Positions 24,346 to 33,065 of a stretch of DNA of 64,000 nt are shown in pieces. The notes under the pieces were generated by a model, which saw nothing but the letters and a program-made list of their open reading frames with translations, was not told the DNA's origin and searched no databases. Made by a program: the position numbers and the translations under genes. This DNA comes from Parvularculaceae bacterium. GTDB taxonomy: Bacteria; Pseudomonadota; Alphaproteobacteria; Caulobacterales; Parvularculaceae. Numbering within the stretch: the first letter of the stretch is position 1; each line of letters starts with the position of its first letter. The stretch lies in assembly GCA_021776465.1 (NCBI GenBank), contig JAJFFU010000216.1, forward strand, positions 1 through 64,000, in the 5' to 3' direction.

Positions 24346-24513
24346 ATGAAAAAAGAATACTCAATATACGTGGAGGCTTACGGCACACATATTACAACCG
24401 AAAAAGCTTGTGAGAAAAGCTTTAAAACGCCAGAAGATGCTTTAGGGTGGATAGAAAAACATGCAGAGAAAGGAAAGAAATATGAAATCAAAGAATTTTA
24501 CCAAAAAATCTAA
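24346..24513 (+). CDS. Hypothetical protein, 55 aa
   Basis: Start chosen at ATG 24346. MKKEYSIYVEAYGTHITTEK leads into an alternating beta/alpha pattern. Not recognised. Confidence 0.6.
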   Translation: MKKEYSIYVEAYGTHITTEKACEKSFKTPEDALGWIEKHAEKGKKYEIKEFYQKI

Positions 24514-24520
24514 TATCCAG

Positions 24521-25009
24521 ATGAGCAAAAAAGAGATTATAACAAATCAATACCAAGAGTTTTTAAACTACATAACACGGGAACAAACATTAACCCTATG
24601 GACTCATCCAACAACAGATCGGCACTGTCTGATTGAGGAAAAGCATGGAGATGGCAAGCAATTGATTTGTTTCCAAACGATGGATAGCAGGCCGTTTAAT
24701 TATTACATAAGAGTGGACTCTAACCTAAACTTAGACCATGAAGACCATGAAGTGCTCAACCAGAAGGATAGAGATGAATTTGGATGTTTCTCAGAGATGA
24801 TAATGCAAATGATCGAACAAGAACACGATAACATTGATCGTTATCAAGAACAGGAAGATGGATTGTATACAAATGATCAGGATAGGGACGAAGGTCATCC
24901 GCCATTTAAATATAAATGGCCTATGTTTTCGCTGGGTGCAGGGTACAGCCTTGGGGTTGTGGATGTCGAGATGGGTATACGTGCTATGATTGGAAATAAA
25001 CGTGCCTAA
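24521..25009 (+). CDS. Hypothetical protein, paralogue of 20256
   Basis: 162 aa from ATG 24521; the frame is open to 24461, but that part overlaps the previous gene. Near-identical to the 20256 gene, minus its last few residues. Confidence 0.75.
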   Translation: MSKKEIITNQYQEFLNYITREQTLTLWTHPTTDRHCLIEEKHGDGKQLICFQTMDSRPFNYYIRVDSNLNLDHEDHEVLNQKDRDEFGCFSEMIMQMIEQEHDNIDRYQEQEDGLYTNDQDRDEGHPPFKYKWPMFSLGAGYSLGVVDVEMGIRAMIGNKRA

Positions 25010-25011
25010 TT

Positions 25012-25354
25012 ATGACTTATAATAGTAAAGAAGATATTGTGGTTGAAGTAGGGCTGGCGCGAAAAGAAGAAATTTTAAAGTACCACTCCTGTTTGAATGA
25101 AATTGCAATCATAAAAGAAAATCAGTTTTTAGGATGTCTAAAGCAATACATTCAGGAAAGTGGTTATACCTATGACTTTCAGTTTGTAGAGGAAAACCTG
25201 ATTTTAAGTCAGAGGGAGAATATATCCGTGGTCAAGATAGAGATATATGGGTTGATAAATATCAAAACGCGGGCTTAGTGGAGACAGTTTTGCAGGATTC
25301 GTATATGTCAGAATTCACCGTGGAATGTATTTAAAATTTCACTATAGTATGTAA
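25012..25354 (+). pseudogene. Frameshifted paralogue of the 20732 gene
   Basis: The first ~62 codons match 20732, but the frame then runs out at 25278. Similarity continues in a second frame (FKSEGEYIRGQDRDIWVDKY, about 25203-25275) and a third (SGDSFAGFVYVRIHRGMYLK, ending FHYSM at 25351). Two small indels therefore broke it, while 20732 is intact. Confidence 0.85.
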
Positions 25355-25388
25355 CCCTAAAAAATGGGAGTTTAAATAACACAAGATG
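25352..25388 (+). repeat. Degenerate linker A
   Basis: TAACCCTAAAAAATGGGAGTTTAAATAACACAAGATG (written in parts: TAACCC, TAAAAAAT, GGGAG) keeps the stop-hairpin-ATG layout, but the stem is only 3 bp. Confidence 0.5.
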
Positions 25389-25970
25389 AAAAAAGCAAAT
25401 GATTCACACGCTACTGTTAGCAAAGAATTGCCAAAGTATAAACTTCATGAGATTATTGGTGCGTTGAAAATCAAAAAAATAGAATGGTTAATTATACCTT
25501 ATGACTACCAGATAAGACCGCCTGATCAATTCAATGAAATAGCTGGAATAATCCATTGGGAAGAAGAAGGCTACGATCCTATTGAAGTTACACTTGGGTG
25601 GGTATTAAAATACCAACCTCAAGTAGGTGGTTATTATATAATACGGGAGGATGCTAAAACCCTATATGATGAGGCTGACAACTTTAAAACCCTTTACCTT
25701 CGATTGTCAGAACAGGATGAGGTGGCTCAGGCATATAAAACCCTTACCAATGCCATCAAGATCGATCCTGAATTTAGACGTAGTTATCACGCTAATATTG
25801 CTGTTGCGTTTAAAGAAGAAGTTAAGAGAATGATGGAAGAGAAAAACATAAGTCCTCAGAGCCTTGTAGCAAAACAGGTTATTAGTAAATCTTTTGGTGG
25901 TGAGAATTCTAGCTTACTGAATCTTGATGAGTTGTCACGGGCGGCTAATAACTTTTTAGATCAATGGTAG
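25386..25970 (+). CDS. Conserved phage protein, 194 aa
   Basis: The C-terminal half (LSEQDEVAQAYKTLTNAIKI, DPEFRRSYHANIAVAFKEE) resembles a phage pattern I recall as ending W/Y-H-x-NIA. The N-terminal half is unique (IEWLIIPYDYQIRPPDQF). Function unknown; it begins the stretch after linker A's relic. Confidence 0.7.
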   Translation: MKKANDSHATVSKELPKYKLHEIIGALKIKKIEWLIIPYDYQIRPPDQFNEIAGIIHWEEEGYDPIEVTLGWVLKYQPQVGGYYIIREDAKTLYDEADNFKTLYLRLSEQDEVAQAYKTLTNAIKIDPEFRRSYHANIAVAFKEEVKRMMEEKNISPQSLVAKQVISKSFGGENSSLLNLDELSRAANNFLDQW

Positions 25971-26016
25971 GAAAAACCTCATCAATAAGATATTACAAAC
26001 TAAGTTTATACCTTAG

Positions 26017-26811
26017 ATGATTATGATAATCAATGACCTTACCAAGGGGAAGAGATTCCTTTATTGGGGCATCACCAAAAGATGGCATCAAGTAATCTTA
26101 ATTGTAGGGATGATTATCGCAGCATGGGCGCTTCAGCCTGAATTATCGCCCACTGGGTTCTATCTTTTAATATCGTTTTACAGTATAGTTGTAATTGGTG
26201 TTTTCAAAATTGAAAAGGCCAATTACCGAATCCAGAGGGCGGGTGTCTCGTACGGGTATACCTCTGCTCGGATATTCCCTAATAAACACTACAGTGATCA
26301 AAAGTGGTGGCGTCCCACTTTTGGAGTTCATGCTATGAGTATGGACGTTATATTCGATAAAGACTGCTTGTCTGATCCAAGTGATCATTGGAATAAACTA
26401 TTTGGGTTTTCATTAGGTTTGAACCATCATGAGAATTCAGTTCGTGTCGCATGGCGGAAGCCACCTGACTCGGAGAAAATTCAGGTTTGTTTATATGTGT
26501 ATTGTGGGGGAGAAAGGCTGATATACCGCGCATCGATTGTTGAAGTGGTAACTATGTGTGAATATTACATTAAAGTTTCTATTCGTCTTCGACATCCACA
26601 AATACAAGTGATTAGTAAAAATAAAAAAGGAGGGGGAAATGTGATTGGTAATTACCAATCTCCTATGCCGTTTGCCTATAGGTTTCGCTCTAAATTCCGA
26701 CTCGGATACACCCTAGGGTTTTATTACGGAGGTGACTCAGTACCCTCTCAAGCTAAAACAATCTACTACAAAAAAACCGATAGTAACGGTCGAAATCTAT
26801 ACATGGAATAA
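26017..26811 (+). CDS. Membrane protein with soluble C-terminal domain
   Basis: 264 aa (ATG 26017 or 26023). Membrane segments at about 23-42 and 47-64, then a ~200-residue polar, beta-rich domain with many aromatic residues (FYYGGDSVPSQAKTIYYKK). Not recognised. Four bases before the J-domain gene. Confidence 0.7.
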   Translation: MIMIINDLTKGKRFLYWGITKRWHQVILIVGMIIAAWALQPELSPTGFYLLISFYSIVVIGVFKIEKANYRIQRAGVSYGYTSARIFPNKHYSDQKWWRPTFGVHAMSMDVIFDKDCLSDPSDHWNKLFGFSLGLNHHENSVRVAWRKPPDSEKIQVCLYVYCGGERLIYRASIVEVVTMCEYYIKVSIRLRHPQIQVISKNKKGGGNVIGNYQSPMPFAYRFRSKFRLGYTLGFYYGGDSVPSQAKTIYYKKTDSNGRNLYME

Positions 26812-26814
26812 CCA

Positions 26815-27534
26815 ATGGAGACAGATTGGAAAAATAAGCAGCGCGTAAACAATGATGATTTTGACTTTGCCCGCGAACTAGTCAACCCATATAAGGTGTT
26901 GGGCATTGAGAGCGATGCAACAGATGAGCAAATAAAGAAGGCACACCGTAAAAAGGCTAAGGATACTCATCCAGACAAAGAAGGGGGTAGTAACGAGGCG
27001 TTTAAAGCAGTTCAGGAGGCTTATGAGACCCTTTCTGATCCAGAGACTCGGAAACGGTATGATCGTGACGGAAAACTCTACACAGTCGAGGATTCTACCT
27101 TGATTGCTGATTATATCTATATGGAACTGCTTGGAGACATTAAGGATTTCGAGGATATCAATGAGTTAGATGTTTTACGGAGGTGGAAAATAAAAACTAA
27201 AACAGCCTTCAATTCTGCCAGAGAGCAAATCACAGTTAATCGAGAGAAAATTAAAAAATGTGCGCGTGCCATTGAGAATCTTAAACTCTTAGAATCTAGG
27301 CTTGTTAAGAGAAATCCAGATGTAGAAGATTACTTTACTAGACTCATCTCTGAGCGCATGGATTTATACAGGAACGAGGCTCGTCAATTAAGAGTAGACA
27401 TCAAACAATATCACAGGGATCGAGCCGTATGTGTACAGGTGAAGAAGATTCTTGATCAATATGAGTATCTTTTGTCGGCTGGACTACTTAAAGATTTTGA
27501 TGTTATGTCATTTTTAAAAGAAGGAATTACTTAA
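26815..27534 (+). CDS. J-domain (DnaJ-like) protein, N-terminal J
   Basis: 239 aa. J domain at about 24-85: [23 protein letters not shown] in DTHPDKEGG, then [15 protein letters not shown]. The remaining ~150 residues are charged helices. There is no Gly/Phe region or zinc finger, so it is a class C J protein that could direct host DnaK to a phage target. Its last eight codons (VMSFLKEG) recur in DNA at 27743. Confidence 0.9.
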   Translation: METDWKNKQRVNNDDFDFARELVNPYKVLGIESDATDEQIKKAHRKKAKDTHPDKEGGSNEAFKAVQEAYETLSDPETRKRYDRDGKLYTVEDSTLIADYIYMELLGDIKDFEDINELDVLRRWKIKTKTAFNSAREQITVNREKIKKCARAIENLKLLESRLVKRNPDVEDYFTRLISERMDLYRNEARQLRVDIKQYHRDRAVCVQVKKILDQYEYLLSAGLLKDFDVMSFLKEGIT

Positions 27535-27546
27535 TTTTTTACGACT

Positions 27547-27738
27547 ATGGATGAAACAAAGCTACACAATGATAATCTTATACCAGAATGGCATAAATGC
27601 CTGAATGCCTCCAATATAAAAGCTTACGCTATGCTTGGAATAGGGATCGATGGACGGATTCGGGTTATTCAGATTGACAGCATTAGTAAAAAAGACCTTG
27701 CCGCACAACTCCGAGCGGTGGCCGATAGGATGGATTAA
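27547..27738 (+). CDS. Hypothetical protein, 63 aa
   Basis: Small alpha/beta protein ending LAAQLRAVADRMD. Not recognised. Confidence 0.6.
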   Translation: MDETKLHNDNLIPEWHKCLNASNIKAYAMLGIGIDGRIRVIQIDSISKKDLAAQLRAVADRMD

Positions 27739-27926
27739 AATTATGTCATTTTTAAAAGAAGGATTAGAAACACGAGTGATCGAGTCGGATGCTGGACATA
27801 TAAACACCACCCCTATACTGGAAAGTGTCTAGTGTATGATCAGTATATTCCATCTGAGGACTACAGTTGGGATGCACTCATTAATCCTTATCCACTAGAA
27901 TCAATTAATGATAAATTTGACTTAGA
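27739..27926 (+). other. Gap with decayed coding sequence
   Basis: ATG 27743 opens a 29-codon frame whose first 23 bases repeat the end of the J-domain gene (27507). A second frame in phase with the 27547 gene runs to 27938 without an ATG (WTYKHHPYTGKCLVYDQYIP, later NDKFDLEWHR) and looks protein-like; GTG 27833 could start it. Probably rearranged gene debris. Confidence 0.35.
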
Positions 27927-28229
27927 ATGGCACCGATAGACCCTTATTTTAAAGCTTATATTCTTTGGGTATTCCTCCCGATGTTTATAATATTCGGAGG
28001 ATATAGCATGCATAAATATGTTGACACTGCCTCAACCTTTTTTGGCTGGTGGGTTATGTTTAAATGGTTTATATTTCCAATCATACTACTGTGGAGTATG
28101 ATGTTAGTGATCACGTGTTCCCGAGATGTGAAACAGAAATCGAAACACCCTTTCAAATGTTGGTTGATTTTTTTGCCATTTGCATTATTTTGGAACCTAA
28201 TGATAAAAGACATAGTATATATACCGTAA
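27927..28229 (+). CDS. Three-pass membrane protein
   Basis: 100 aa with hydrophobic segments at about 9-27, 40-62 and 79-92, and a basic loop (RDVKQKSKHPFK) between the last two. Function unknown. Confidence 0.65.
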   Translation: MAPIDPYFKAYILWVFLPMFIIFGGYSMHKYVDTASTFFGWWVMFKWFIFPIILLWSMMLVITCSRDVKQKSKHPFKCWLIFLPFALFWNLMIKDIVYIP

Positions 28230-28232
28230 GCA

Positions 28233-28442
28233 ATGACGACAATGTGGGAAAAAGCTCCGAGTTGGGCTAAGTGGATAGCACAGGAACAAGATGGGAAATG
28301 GTGGTGGTTCTCTGTACGACCCACCGCTTTCACCAGTGGGAACTGGGTAATAGAAGGGGTGGGTACCGCAGAAATGGCTTATGTTAGCCCCCCATCTCAT
28401 AACTGGACAGACACCCTTAGAGAAAGACCACAAGAAATTTGA
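28233..28442 (+). CDS. Trp-rich phage protein
   Basis: 69 aa. MWEKAPSWAKWIAQEQDGKW is a pattern known from short phage proteins of unknown role (W..AP.WA.WIA.D.DG.W). Soluble. Confidence 0.75.
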   Translation: MTTMWEKAPSWAKWIAQEQDGKWWWFSVRPTAFTSGNWVIEGVGTAEMAYVSPPSHNWTDTLRERPQEI

Positions 28443-28657
28443 TAATTTTAAACTACACGAAAGTCAGATGTCAATAACCTAAGTGTTTACATTGCCAGAT
28501 CGTGCAACCCTTGCTGTCTTGTCTGGTGGTGGATGCACCGATCAAAAACAACGGCATAGTCGAGAGTATTAAAGTTTTCCTGAACATGTCGAATCTAGAC
28601 ATTATATAGACCCCGCAAATAGGAATCTTCATTTAGTTATCCCTATCAATAATTTTA

Positions 28658-28665
28658 TATCTTTG
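28658..28665 (+). promoter_or_regulatory. -7 box TATCTTTG
   Basis: Matches TAnnTTTG. A weak TTAG sits about 21 bp upstream instead of TTTG. It implies a start near 28672, which favours ATG 28713 over GTG 28671 for the next gene. The 215 bp upstream (28443-28657) hold no gene I can support. Confidence 0.5.
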
Positions 28666-28712
28666 GGGGTGTGAATGGTTTAAACATAAAGAGTCTTAAC
28701 GGACTTATCTGG

Positions 28713-28955
28713 ATGAGTGTAGATGAGTACTATGAATTTAGGCCTTTTTTACGCCGTACCGCTGCTGGAACTCAAGGTAAACTACATGTAGTTCAACACA
28801 GCACCTCAGTATGTCTTGCTAAAATACCCAGCAGTTCCACCGAGTCCACTGCTGAAACCGTGGGATATTTAATATCATTTCCCGATAGGAAATATTATGA
28901 TTTGTTCCATAAACTTCTGGATGAATACCAACAGTTAAATAAATCGCATGAGTGA
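28713..28955 (+). CDS. Hypothetical protein, 80 aa
   Basis: Begins MSVDEYYEFRPFLRRTAAGT. The frame opens at GTG 28671, which would coincide with the predicted transcript start. Not recognised. Overlaps the next gene by 8 bp. Confidence 0.6.
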   Translation: MSVDEYYEFRPFLRRTAAGTQGKLHVVQHSTSVCLAKIPSSSTESTAETVGYLISFPDRKYYDLFHKLLDEYQQLNKSHE

Positions 28956-29232
28956 AAATTGGGAAGAAGAATTTAGAACCAGATGGCGCAGGTGGCTTGC
29001 CCAAAAATGCCGCATAGATCGTGACGGATGGGCTACTCTGTTGGATAGTAATTGGAGGCACTGGCCGACTTCAGTCCTTGAAGAAAGAGCAGTCGATTGC
29101 TCTAAATATTACAGTCCGTTTTTAAGTCGCCAAGATATTATAGAACTTTTTAGTGAGGCCCTTGATGTTTGTACGTTGGATGAAATGTACAAGCTCGATA
29201 ATATCTATTGTGAAATGCAAATAGAACAATAA
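28948..29232 (+). CDS. Hypothetical protein, 94 aa
   Basis: Trp-rich, charged: WEEEFRTRWRRWLAQKCRID, later DSNWRHWP. Mostly helical. Not recognised. Confidence 0.65.
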   Translation: MSENWEEEFRTRWRRWLAQKCRIDRDGWATLLDSNWRHWPTSVLEERAVDCSKYYSPFLSRQDIIELFSEALDVCTLDEMYKLDNIYCEMQIEQ

Positions 29233-29233
29233 A

Positions 29234-29770
29234 ATGACGGAAAATATGCGCCAAATTCAAATCGGGATTTCCAACTGGGCAACTGTCAGGAACTCAAAAG
29301 GTGAACAGATTAAATTAGAGAACTATTTTTTTAGGAGAACCTGCGACGGAATCAAATGTTTTACTACAGATCATGAGTACTACTGGTCAACCGCTGACAG
29401 ACAAGGAGACCTGACTTTTAATGGGGTTACATTTGAGATGTGGGTTCAGGGATTTGAAAAAGAGCAGCGGGAATTCTTTCTTGATCCTACTAAGAAATTC
29501 ATACTTAAAAATCCTCACAATCTAGTTTCTAGACAAGGTAAGGCCCCTCTGGATCATTGGAAGTGCGATTTCTGCGAGGTAGAGGGAACCTTTACCGAAG
29601 TTCACGCCAAAGAATGCACCCATGAATATGAAGTCTGTAAGTATTGTGGGGGAGCTCCGACGTGCGATATAAACTGCACAGGTATAGCTATGGCACTAAG
29701 TCATCCTGACGTTTATGTGATTGGTGACCAGAAAGGGAAGTACACTAAAAACAAACCGTTATTAAATTAA
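29234..29770 (+). CDS. Hypothetical protein with Cys-rich C-terminus
   Basis: 178 aa. Two or three metal-type clusters in the C-terminal half: CDFCEVEG, ECTHEYEVCKYCGG and CDINC. The N-terminal half is beta-rich. The zinc site is inferred. Confidence 0.65.
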   Translation: MTENMRQIQIGISNWATVRNSKGEQIKLENYFFRRTCDGIKCFTTDHEYYWSTADRQGDLTFNGVTFEMWVQGFEKEQREFFLDPTKKFILKNPHNLVSRQGKAPLDHWKCDFCEVEGTFTEVHAKECTHEYEVCKYCGGAPTCDINCTGIAMALSHPDVYVIGDQKGKYTKNKPLLN

Positions 29771-29809
29771 ACAACTCATGTTATTAATAAATATCACACC
29801 TAAATCTAA

Positions 29810-30034
29810 ATGAATAATTTTCATATTGCTCTAGCCGTAATTGTCGTTGAATTAATCACTTCCATTGTGGGCATATACTGCTTGATTCGTTTTCCTTTCA
29901 AAGGGAAGGGAGGTCATTTTATTACTCTAGTATATTTGCCTTTCTACGGGATGTATCTACTATTTATTAGACCAAAAGTTAATAAAGGCAATCGTTTGGG
30001 TGCATCAACCGACAACTCAACACCTAATCATTAA
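29810..30034 (+). CDS. Small membrane protein
   Basis: 74 aa with membrane segments at about 3-25 and 35-52 and a basic C-terminus. Not recognised. Seven bases before the disrupted BCS1-like gene. Confidence 0.6.
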   Translation: MNNFHIALAVIVVELITSIVGIYCLIRFPFKGKGGHFITLVYLPFYGMYLLFIRPKVNKGNRLGASTDNSTPNH

Positions 30035-30040
30035 ACAATT

Positions 30041-30268
30041 ATGGATATACCAGATATAGACAGCGGACTTCTTTTTCAGGGGAGTGTTTTAATTGGCGTT
30101 TTAACTTATATAGCAACCCAACTTCGGGGACTCCCCGTATATATTTGGGAACGTATTAAAAGAGCGCTTTTTTACAGTGTGTATATCGATCAGACCGATC
30201 CTCTTTACTATGCTATTGAACGATGGTTATCTCATCATCATAAAAAAGAATGGGATTTATATACATAG
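30041..30268 (+). pseudogene. BCS1-like AAA ATPase, 5' part, cut by IS1595
   Basis: The native sequence runs 30041-30251; the last six codons before the stop come from the insertion sequence. It has a membrane segment at about 12-30 (FQGSVLIGVLTYIATQL) then SVYIDQTDPLYYAIERWLSH, as expected of the N-terminal BCS1 region. Removing the element and one target copy joins it in frame to 33111 (HKKEYRDVQGGL). The ATPase domain follows at 33325. Confidence 0.8.
30244..30251. repeat. Target-site duplication, left copy
   Basis: AAAAGAAT, identical to 33103-33110. Eight bp is the expected length for IS1595 insertion. Confidence 0.95.
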
Positions 30269-30288
30269 TTAACCCAAACCGATGGTTA
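30252..30288. repeat. Terminal inverted repeat, left
   Basis: 37 bp starting GGGATTTATATACATAG; the exact reverse complement of 33066-33102. Confidence 0.95.
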
Positions 30289-31003
30289 TCTTTTTACTGT
30301 GTTCGTACAGCAATGGCAGTTCGTCGGCACGCACCCTAAACTTAGTTCCATGATTTCTTAATGCTGATCCGGGACCTTCTTTAGTTCTGGCATCAAAATC
30401 AATATGGACGACTCCTTTGGCTAATGCCTCACAAAAACCCTTTAAATTAAAGTCCCAGTATGCGGTTGCTTTTTCATATCGAACTCGCTTAGGGCTTCTT
30501 TGTAATGATCCGTCCACCAGTATTAAACGTCTTAGTTTGGCACCTGCTGCGTTTAATAAGGTGTTATGACTCCAATACGGAACAACTGTATCTTTGATCT
30601 TATTTCGTACTATAATACGATCAGCCTCATTAACTACATAAAATCCTCTTTGAGATTCACCCCCTAAAGTGTGTCTGAAACTAATTCGGCCCTTATCATC
30701 CTCCCATCCATGTTCATGTACCAAATATCGCATAACCCCTCTTGGCTCAGGGTCTTTATGGAATAGTGTGATTAACGTCCCACCGCCATGATATTTCAAC
30801 TCCCAATCCATCAGATCAGGCGAGTCATGATTATTTTCGGCCACTCCCAATAAGTGTTCTAAGAGCCTTCCGGGAGCACCTGATCCTCTAAACGATTTTT
30901 CATCCGGTATATCGATCCATCCGAGCTTAATAATCCGGTTAATCTCTTTAAAGGCTGCTTTGGAGGATTTGGGAAGTTTGGGCGGGGTGAGCTTTCGTGT
31001 CAT
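30269..31003 (-). CDS. MvaI/BcnI-type restriction endonuclease
   Basis: 244 aa. GAPGRLLEHLLGVAENNHDS is followed by DLMDWELKYHGGGTLITLFH, giving the D..E-x-K of a PD-(D/E)XK active site in the arrangement of the MvaI/BcnI family. Those enzymes cut CCNGG-type sites, nicking one strand at a time as monomers. The specificity here is not deducible. Its own -7 box lies inside a dyad at 31027-31044, apart from the methyltransferase, so the two could be timed separately. Confidence 0.8.
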   Translation of the reverse strand: MTRKLTPPKLPKSSKAAFKEINRIIKLGWIDIPDEKSFRGSGAPGRLLEHLLGVAENNHDSPDLMDWELKYHGGGTLITLFHKDPEPRGVMRYLVHEHGWEDDKGRISFRHTLGGESQRGFYVVNEADRIIVRNKIKDTVVPYWSHNTLLNAAGAKLRRLILVDGSLQRSPKRVRYEKATAYWDFNLKGFCEALAKGVVHIDFDARTKEGPGSALRNHGTKFRVRADELPLLYEHSKKITIGLG

Positions 31004-31026
31004 TCTCCCAATTTAGCAATATTGCG

Positions 31027-31044
31027 ATTATCTTCAAAGATAAT
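31027..31044 (-). promoter_or_regulatory. Perfect 18-bp dyad with -7 box, before the endonuclease
   Basis: ATTATCTTCAAAGATAAT is a perfect palindrome. On the minus strand it contains TATCTTTG (31042 to 31035), a -7 box about 32 nt before the endonuclease ATG. A DNA-binding protein at the dyad would block the promoter. Confidence 0.65.
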
Positions 31045-31069
31045 TATGTGCTAAATGAAGAATTGTGTT

Positions 31070-31255
31070 TCAAGTGGGAAGGGGCGGTTCTTGATTTAGG
31101 GACACTGTGAAGTATTTTTGTTCAAACAACTTTTGTATTCCGAGTTCTGTAAACAGGTCTTCTAAGGTTTGGCGAGTTATAATTTCATCTTTAGAAAACC
31201 AAAGGAAAGGCTTGCTTATTTTAATGCTTACAAGGATGTGTGACTCGTCTCTCAT
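31070..31255 (-). CDS. Small passenger protein of the R-M element
   Basis: 61 aa, overlapping the methyltransferase stop by 4 bp. MRDESHILVSIKISKPFLWF, then KDEIITRQTLEDLFTELGIQ. No clear helix-turn-helix, so calling it a controller protein would be a guess; its place between methyltransferase and endonuclease is where such proteins often lie. Confidence 0.55.
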   Translation of the reverse strand: MRDESHILVSIKISKPFLWFSKDEIITRQTLEDLFTELGIQKLFEQKYFTVSLNQEPPLPT

Positions 31256-32112
31256 CTGTTCATTTGTGCTCGTTTCTGATATTCCTGAATATTATTTTCC
31301 GCCATTTCACAATATTCTTGCGCCACATCAATTCCTATCCAGTCACGTCCTTGCGCCACCGCAGCTATTCCTGTTGTTCCGCTTCCCATAAAAGGGTCTA
31401 ATACAATGCCTTCTGGCGATGCTCCAACGCAACGTTGAGCTAACTCGATGGGAAAGGGAGCTGGATGGTCGTTACCTTTAACCTGCGGTATTTCCCACAC
31501 ATCCGTCATTTTATTTGCCCCTTTGGTCAGTTTAAAATCGGGCTTGACGATCAAATATATTACTTCAAAGGTTGGGAGAAAATACCCGGCATTAAAGTTG
31601 ATGCCTCCGGCCCGTTTCCATATTATAACTTGTCTCACAGGAAACCCCTCTAAGATGTCTGCTCTGTCTTGTAAAATTCCACCCTGAACTCGCCATTTAT
31701 GATTATAAAATATAGCGCCGTCACGCCGCAACACACGCATCATGGAGGACAAACAATTACGCTGCCATTTTACATATTCGTCGTGAGGCATATTGTCGCC
31801 ATGATTGGCATATCCATTTATCAATTCTGCTTTAGGCCATTTCCCTCCACGCCCATCTTTCATTCCATTTCCAGTAGAGTTTTTAAGATTGTAAGGAGGG
31901 GAAGTAACGATCACGCCAACTGACTCGGCGGGAATCTTATCCATAATCTTAATACAGTCACCACAATGCACTTTTCCAATAAATTTCTTTAACGCTTTGT
32001 TGTCCACAGGAATAGGAGAAGGCTTGATTGGTTCTGGTGCGCCGACAAGAGTCTTCATTACATTATCAAAGGATGCCTGAATAGGCTGTATGAGTTTGGG
32101 CTTACGTGACAT
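31252..32112 (-). CDS. DNA amino-methyltransferase (N4-cytosine/N6-adenine type)
   Basis: 286 aa. Beta-class order: motif IV VIVTSPPYNLK near residue 89, DVWEIPQVKGNDHPAPFPIE near residue 210 and motif I LDPFMGSGTTGIAA near residue 245. TSPPY is typical of N4-cytosine enzymes, and MvaI's own partner is an N4C enzyme, which fits the neighbouring endonuclease. It protects DNA from that endonuclease. Overlaps the transposase end by 11 bp. Confidence 0.9.
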   Translation of the reverse strand: MSRKPKLIQPIQASFDNVMKTLVGAPEPIKPSPIPVDNKALKKFIGKVHCGDCIKIMDKIPAESVGVIVTSPPYNLKNSTGNGMKDGRGGKWPKAELINGYANHGDNMPHDEYVKWQRNCLSSMMRVLRRDGAIFYNHKWRVQGGILQDRADILEGFPVRQVIIWKRAGGINFNAGYFLPTFEVIYLIVKPDFKLTKGANKMTDVWEIPQVKGNDHPAPFPIELAQRCVGASPEGIVLDPFMGSGTTGIAAVAQGRDWIGIDVAQEYCEMAENNIQEYQKRAQMNR

Positions 32113-33013
32113 TAGTTAATTGCTTATAGGTTACTCTACGTCCATTTGCGTTGTAGAACACACGGCTAAGGGTTTTATCCCACGTTGAATAAGCATGGTT
32201 ATGCCGGAAAGTAAATTCATCAACATACCGAGCTAAATGCGCAGGACTCATTTGGTGATAAATCCCAATGAACCCACGCTTCAATAATGCCCAAAATGAT
32301 TCGATTCCATTAGTAGAGGCCATCCCCTTAACATACTCTCCTACTGAGTGCTTAACTACCTTATGGTGGTAATCTAAAAGTCCTTGATAAGCCCTGTGAT
32401 CATCAGTATAGACATAGCTTCCGGGTAAAACGTGTTTTTTGATTTTTTTATGCAGTGTCTCTTTTTGAATGTTGGAAACAGGCATTGACACCACTCGCCC
32501 ATCTCGTTGCTTTATTCCCAAGACGGCTATCTTTCCAACACTTCCCCGCCCCATGTGTAACTTCTTATCTGAGTGCTTATTTTTCTCTTTACCTCCCACA
32601 AAAGTTTCATCTACCTCAATTTCTCCACTGAACAGGCCACCGCTACCCTCGGTTAGAGCTTCACGTATTCGGTGTGCTAAAAACCAAGCAGTCTTTTGTG
32701 TCACTCCAAGAGTTTTTGCCAGTTGAACACTTGATATTCCCTTTGAATGAGAAGTAAGAATCCATACCGCCATAAGCCATTTTTGAAGCGGAACCTTACT
32801 TTCAGCCAATAGAGAGCCAGTACGAACGCTGAATTGCTTGCGACACCCTCCACATTTCCACCGTTTCTGTTTTTCAAGCCGATATACCCTGTGATTCCCA
32901 CAGCGAGGACAGTAGGTGCCCCGGGGCCACCGAGCTTGTTCGATGTACTTCTCACAGGAGTTTTCATCAGGAAATTTCTTTATAAAACCAAAAATATCAA
33001 TATTGTCTTTCAT
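32102..33013 (-). CDS. IS1595-family (ISXO2-like) transposase
   Basis: 303 aa. An N-terminal zinc ribbon (YCPRCGNHRVYRL, KCGGCRKQFS), HTH-like LAKTLGVTQKTAWFLAHRIR, then the DDE-type core: EIEVDETFVGGKEKN, VYTDDHRAYQGL and TNGIESFWALLKRG. Full length and apparently intact. A -7 box TATCTTTG lies upstream (33049 to 33042), inside the element. Confidence 0.95.
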   Translation of the reverse strand: MKDNIDIFGFIKKFPDENSCEKYIEQARWPRGTYCPRCGNHRVYRLEKQKRWKCGGCRKQFSVRTGSLLAESKVPLQKWLMAVWILTSHSKGISSVQLAKTLGVTQKTAWFLAHRIREALTEGSGGLFSGEIEVDETFVGGKEKNKHSDKKLHMGRGSVGKIAVLGIKQRDGRVVSMPVSNIQKETLHKKIKKHVLPGSYVYTDDHRAYQGLLDYHHKVVKHSVGEYVKGMASTNGIESFWALLKRGFIGIYHQMSPAHLARYVDEFTFRHNHAYSTWDKTLSRVFYNANGRRVTYKQLTNVT

Positions 33014-33065
33014 AGGATTACTTTCTACCTTTGTTTACGAACAAAGATATAAAAAGTTACATAAC

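Noticed and set aside
27956-28333. 125-codon minus-strand frame
   Set aside because: It spans two convincing + strand genes and their junction.
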